Source: Roseimaritima multifibrata (GTDB lineage: Bacteria > Planctomycetota > Planctomycetia > Pirellulales > Pirellulaceae). From it: a stretch of DNA of 64,000 bases. This document shows positions 62,418-64,000 of the stretch, piece by piece. The notes beneath the pieces were generated by a model. It made no database searches. It saw nothing but the letters and a program-made list of their open reading frames with translations, and was not told where the DNA came from. The position numbers and the translations under genes are program-made. Every line of letters starts with the position of its first letter. Position 1 is the stretch's first letter. Location: positions 1,798,001-1,862,000 of the forward strand of contig NZ_CP036262.1 in the NCBI RefSeq assembly GCF_007741495.1, in the 5' to 3' direction.

Positions 62418-63917
62418 ATGTCGACTACGGACCTTTCAGACGGAATCGATTCTGCCGCCCCAGCTGCGACTCTTCAGTTGGATATTAAGGTGGAAAGCCC
62501 ACAGGCCTGTTTGCGGCACGTGGTCGTGACCATTCCGCGGGCAGAAGTCGAACGCTATTTGCAGAAGGAGTACGACGAACTGGTGCCTGAGGCTCAGGTC
62601 CCGGGTTTTCGTGCCGGTCGCGCTCCCCGTAAGTTGGTCGAAAAGCAGTTCAAAGAACGGGTTATCGATCGTGTGAAGGGCTCGCTCCTGATGGACAGCC
62701 TTAGCAAGATCACTGACGACGCTCCCTTTTCGGCGATCAGCGAGCCTGATTTCGATTACGATTCGATCGATTTGCCAGACGATGGCGATTTCCGTTTCGA
62801 ATTCAAAGTCGAAGTTCGCCCTGAGTTCAAGACTCCAGAAATCAAAGATCTGGAACTGACTCGTTCGGTTGAAGAAATCACCGAAGATGAAGTTTCGGAA
62901 TCGCTAGACAGCCTGCTGCGTCGTTATGGTTCCAGCGAACCGACCGATGAAGCGGCCATTCTCGGCGACAAACTGTTGATCACTGCCAAGTTCAAGAAAG
63001 ATGGGCAGGTCGTTACTGAAATGGAAGAAGAGACTGTCGATCTGGTCGACGTGTTGACCTTCTCCGATGCTCGGTGCGATGGTTTTGGCGAACTGATGAC
63101 CGGAGTCAAAGAGGGCGAAAGCCGCACTGGCAAGGTCACGATCGGCCAAGGCGTCGACGACGAAGAGATGCGTGGTCAAGAGTTCGACGTGGAATTCCAT
63201 GTTGTCGAAGTGACCCGCTATACCAAACCTGAAATGACTCCTTCGTTCTTGCTCGATCTGGGCGATTTCGAATCGGTTGATGAACTGCGTGATTTTGTCC
63301 GCGATTCGTTGACTCGTCAGGCAGAATACCGTCAGCAACAAGATCTTCGTCAGCAGGTTACGCAAACCTTGACTGCCGATGCCGCCTTTGAACTGCCACC
63401 CGATTTGGTTCGGCGTCAGACTCGCCGTGAACTGGAACGGAAGGTTTTGGAATTCCGCCGTAGCGGTTTCAGCGAAGATCAGATCCGTAATTTTGTCAAC
63501 GCACTGCGTCAGAATGCTCAAGCAAGTACCGAATCGGCACTTCGGGAACACTTCATTCTTGAGCAGATCGCTGAAGAGCAGAAAGTGGACGCCGACGAAT
63601 CCGATTACGATGACGAAATCGAACTGATCGCGGAACAGAGCGATATGCCTCCTCGTCGCGTCCGTGCTCGTTTGGAAAAATCTGGCCAAATGGATGCCCT
63701 GCGGAATCAAATCGTCGAACGTAAAGTCGTCGAAATGATCACCGAGCAGGCCAAGATCACTGAAAAGCCAGCCGAAAAAGAAACCGAGAAGAAGGCAAAC
63801 GAGTTCGCTGTCTATCACAACGTTCTGCGTTTCAAGGATTCCGAAGCGATTCCTGAAGCCAAGTACGACAACAATCCAAATGAAGAAAAGGATTCCAAGG
63901 ACAAAGATAAGTCCTAG
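62418..63917 (+). CDS. tig: Trigger factor
   Basis: 499 residues from ATG 62418. Ribosome-bound chaperone. N-terminal ribosome-binding domain about 20-135 with the signature GFRAGRAPRKLVEK (GFRxGxxP); PPIase-like domain about 160-260 (LLITAKFKKDGQVV, GFGELMTGVKEG); helical C-terminal substrate-binding domain about 265-450; acidic/lysine-rich tail ending EKDSKDKDKS. The FKBP active-site residues appear weak, so peptidyl-prolyl isomerase activity is uncertain. The frame is open to 62085, but that segment overlaps tRNA-Gly. Usually followed by clpP/clpX; that region is beyond the window. Confidence 0.96.
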   Translation: MSTTDLSDGIDSAAPAATLQLDIKVESPQACLRHVVVTIPRAEVERYLQKEYDELVPEAQVPGFRAGRAPRKLVEKQFKERVIDRVKGSLLMDSLSKITDDAPFSAISEPDFDYDSIDLPDDGDFRFEFKVEVRPEFKTPEIKDLELTRSVEEITEDEVSESLDSLLRRYGSSEPTDEAAILGDKLLITAKFKKDGQVVTEMEEETVDLVDVLTFSDARCDGFGELMTGVKEGESRTGKVTIGQGVDDEEMRGQEFDVEFHVVEVTRYTKPEMTPSFLLDLGDFESVDELRDFVRDSLTRQAEYRQQQDLRQQVTQTLTADAAFELPPDLVRRQTRRELERKVLEFRRSGFSEDQIRNFVNALRQNAQASTESALREHFILEQIAEEQKVDADESDYDDEIELIAEQSDMPPRRVRARLEKSGQMDALRNQIVERKVVEMITEQAKITEKPAEKETEKKANEFAVYHNVLRFKDSEAIPEAKYDNNPNEEKDSKDKDKS

Positions 63918-63950
63918 GGATCGCAGGCAGCTTCATTTGAAGAAAAAACA

Positions 63951-63981
63951 AAAACCCTTCCGGAACCGGAAGGGTTTTTTT
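63951..63981 (+). terminator. Rho-independent terminator after trigger factor
   Basis: 13-bp stem AAAACCCTTCCGG (63951-63963) with CCGGAAGGGTTTT (63966-63978), tight loop AA, and seven T at 63975-63981. Indicates that tig is terminated separately from what follows. Confidence 0.93.
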
Positions 63982-64000
63982 ATGGCTGGATATTCGCTAG

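Noticed and set aside
62904-63818. 304-residue minus-strand frame opposite trigger factor
   Set aside because: Antisense of a well-supported tig gene; its hydrophobic-looking sequence comes from reversing acidic codons.

Overview
The window is a chromosomal segment of a planctomycete, most likely family Pirellulaceae (the Rhodopirellula / Rubripirellula / Roseimaritima type). The evidence is the gene families: two pairs of PSCyt1/PSD1 cytochrome proteins with DUF1501 proteins, a DUF1559 prepilin-like protein beside a transthyretin-like lipoprotein, a Cys-type sulfatase, many Tat-exported proteins, an OprP-type porin with an N-terminal coiled coil, and an EF-G with the GDGDGATMD signature. Coding density is moderate. 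There are no phage, integrase, intact transposase or CRISPR sequences.

Layout. 1-762 holds the N-terminal part of an EF-G. 1221-4233 encodes an Omp85/BamA system split into a five-POTRA protein and a separate lipoprotein-like beta-barrel. 4377-9994 holds an ankyrin protein, the first DUF1501/PSD1 pair and a membrane protein. 10173-18337 holds a Tat-exported MsrB, an orphan ABC ATPase, an AstD-like aldehyde dehydrogenase lacking its catalytic Glu, a ribulokinase plus FucI-type isomerase pair, and a DUF2293 protein. 18407-25372 holds the second PSD1/DUF1501 pair, translationally coupled to a stand-alone M41-like peptidase, then a porin. 25606-28039 holds the TTR-like lipoprotein, DUF1559 and a membrane protein, each followed by a minus-strand terminator. 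28040-29300 is a decaying region with an octanucleotide microsatellite and a broken response-regulator gene that once followed the adjacent CHASE histidine kinase. A REC-GGDEF protein diverges from that kinase.

33195-37020 holds a sulfatase, a Tat beta-propeller protein and a zinc-ribbon membrane protein. 37388-41661 holds rpsR, a thioesterase, an ABC-2 permease, and an overlapping STAS / NAD-kinase pair. 41707-43771 is an ECF sigma factor with an overlapping large anti-sigma factor. 44261-47989 is putA. 48210-51237 is a translation/replication operon (bL25, pth, rpsF, ssb, rplI, tRNA-Leu) from which rpsR is missing; it lies 12 kb away. 51238-52167 is a repeat-rich spacer. 52168-58005 holds a DUF1573 protein, HemP, a kelch protein, a Tat sugar-isomerase-like protein and an RNase H-like protein without catalytic residues. 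58130-63917 holds glgB, an ATP-grasp enzyme, a small conserved-looking protein, tRNA-Gly and trigger factor.

Working together: the central metabolism and housekeeping genes (putA, glgB, nadK, pth, ribosomal proteins, tig) are interleaved with planctomycete-specific exported proteins probably used in polysaccharide use and envelope function. Intergenic regions carry two families of dispersed repeats: a palindromic 24-26 bp element present at least ten times, and a roughly 50 bp element present three times. No complete novel defence or biosynthetic system was recognised. The strongest unusual points are the split BamA, the dispersed palindromes, the decayed response regulator, the detached rpsR, and two enzyme-family proteins with missing catalytic residues.
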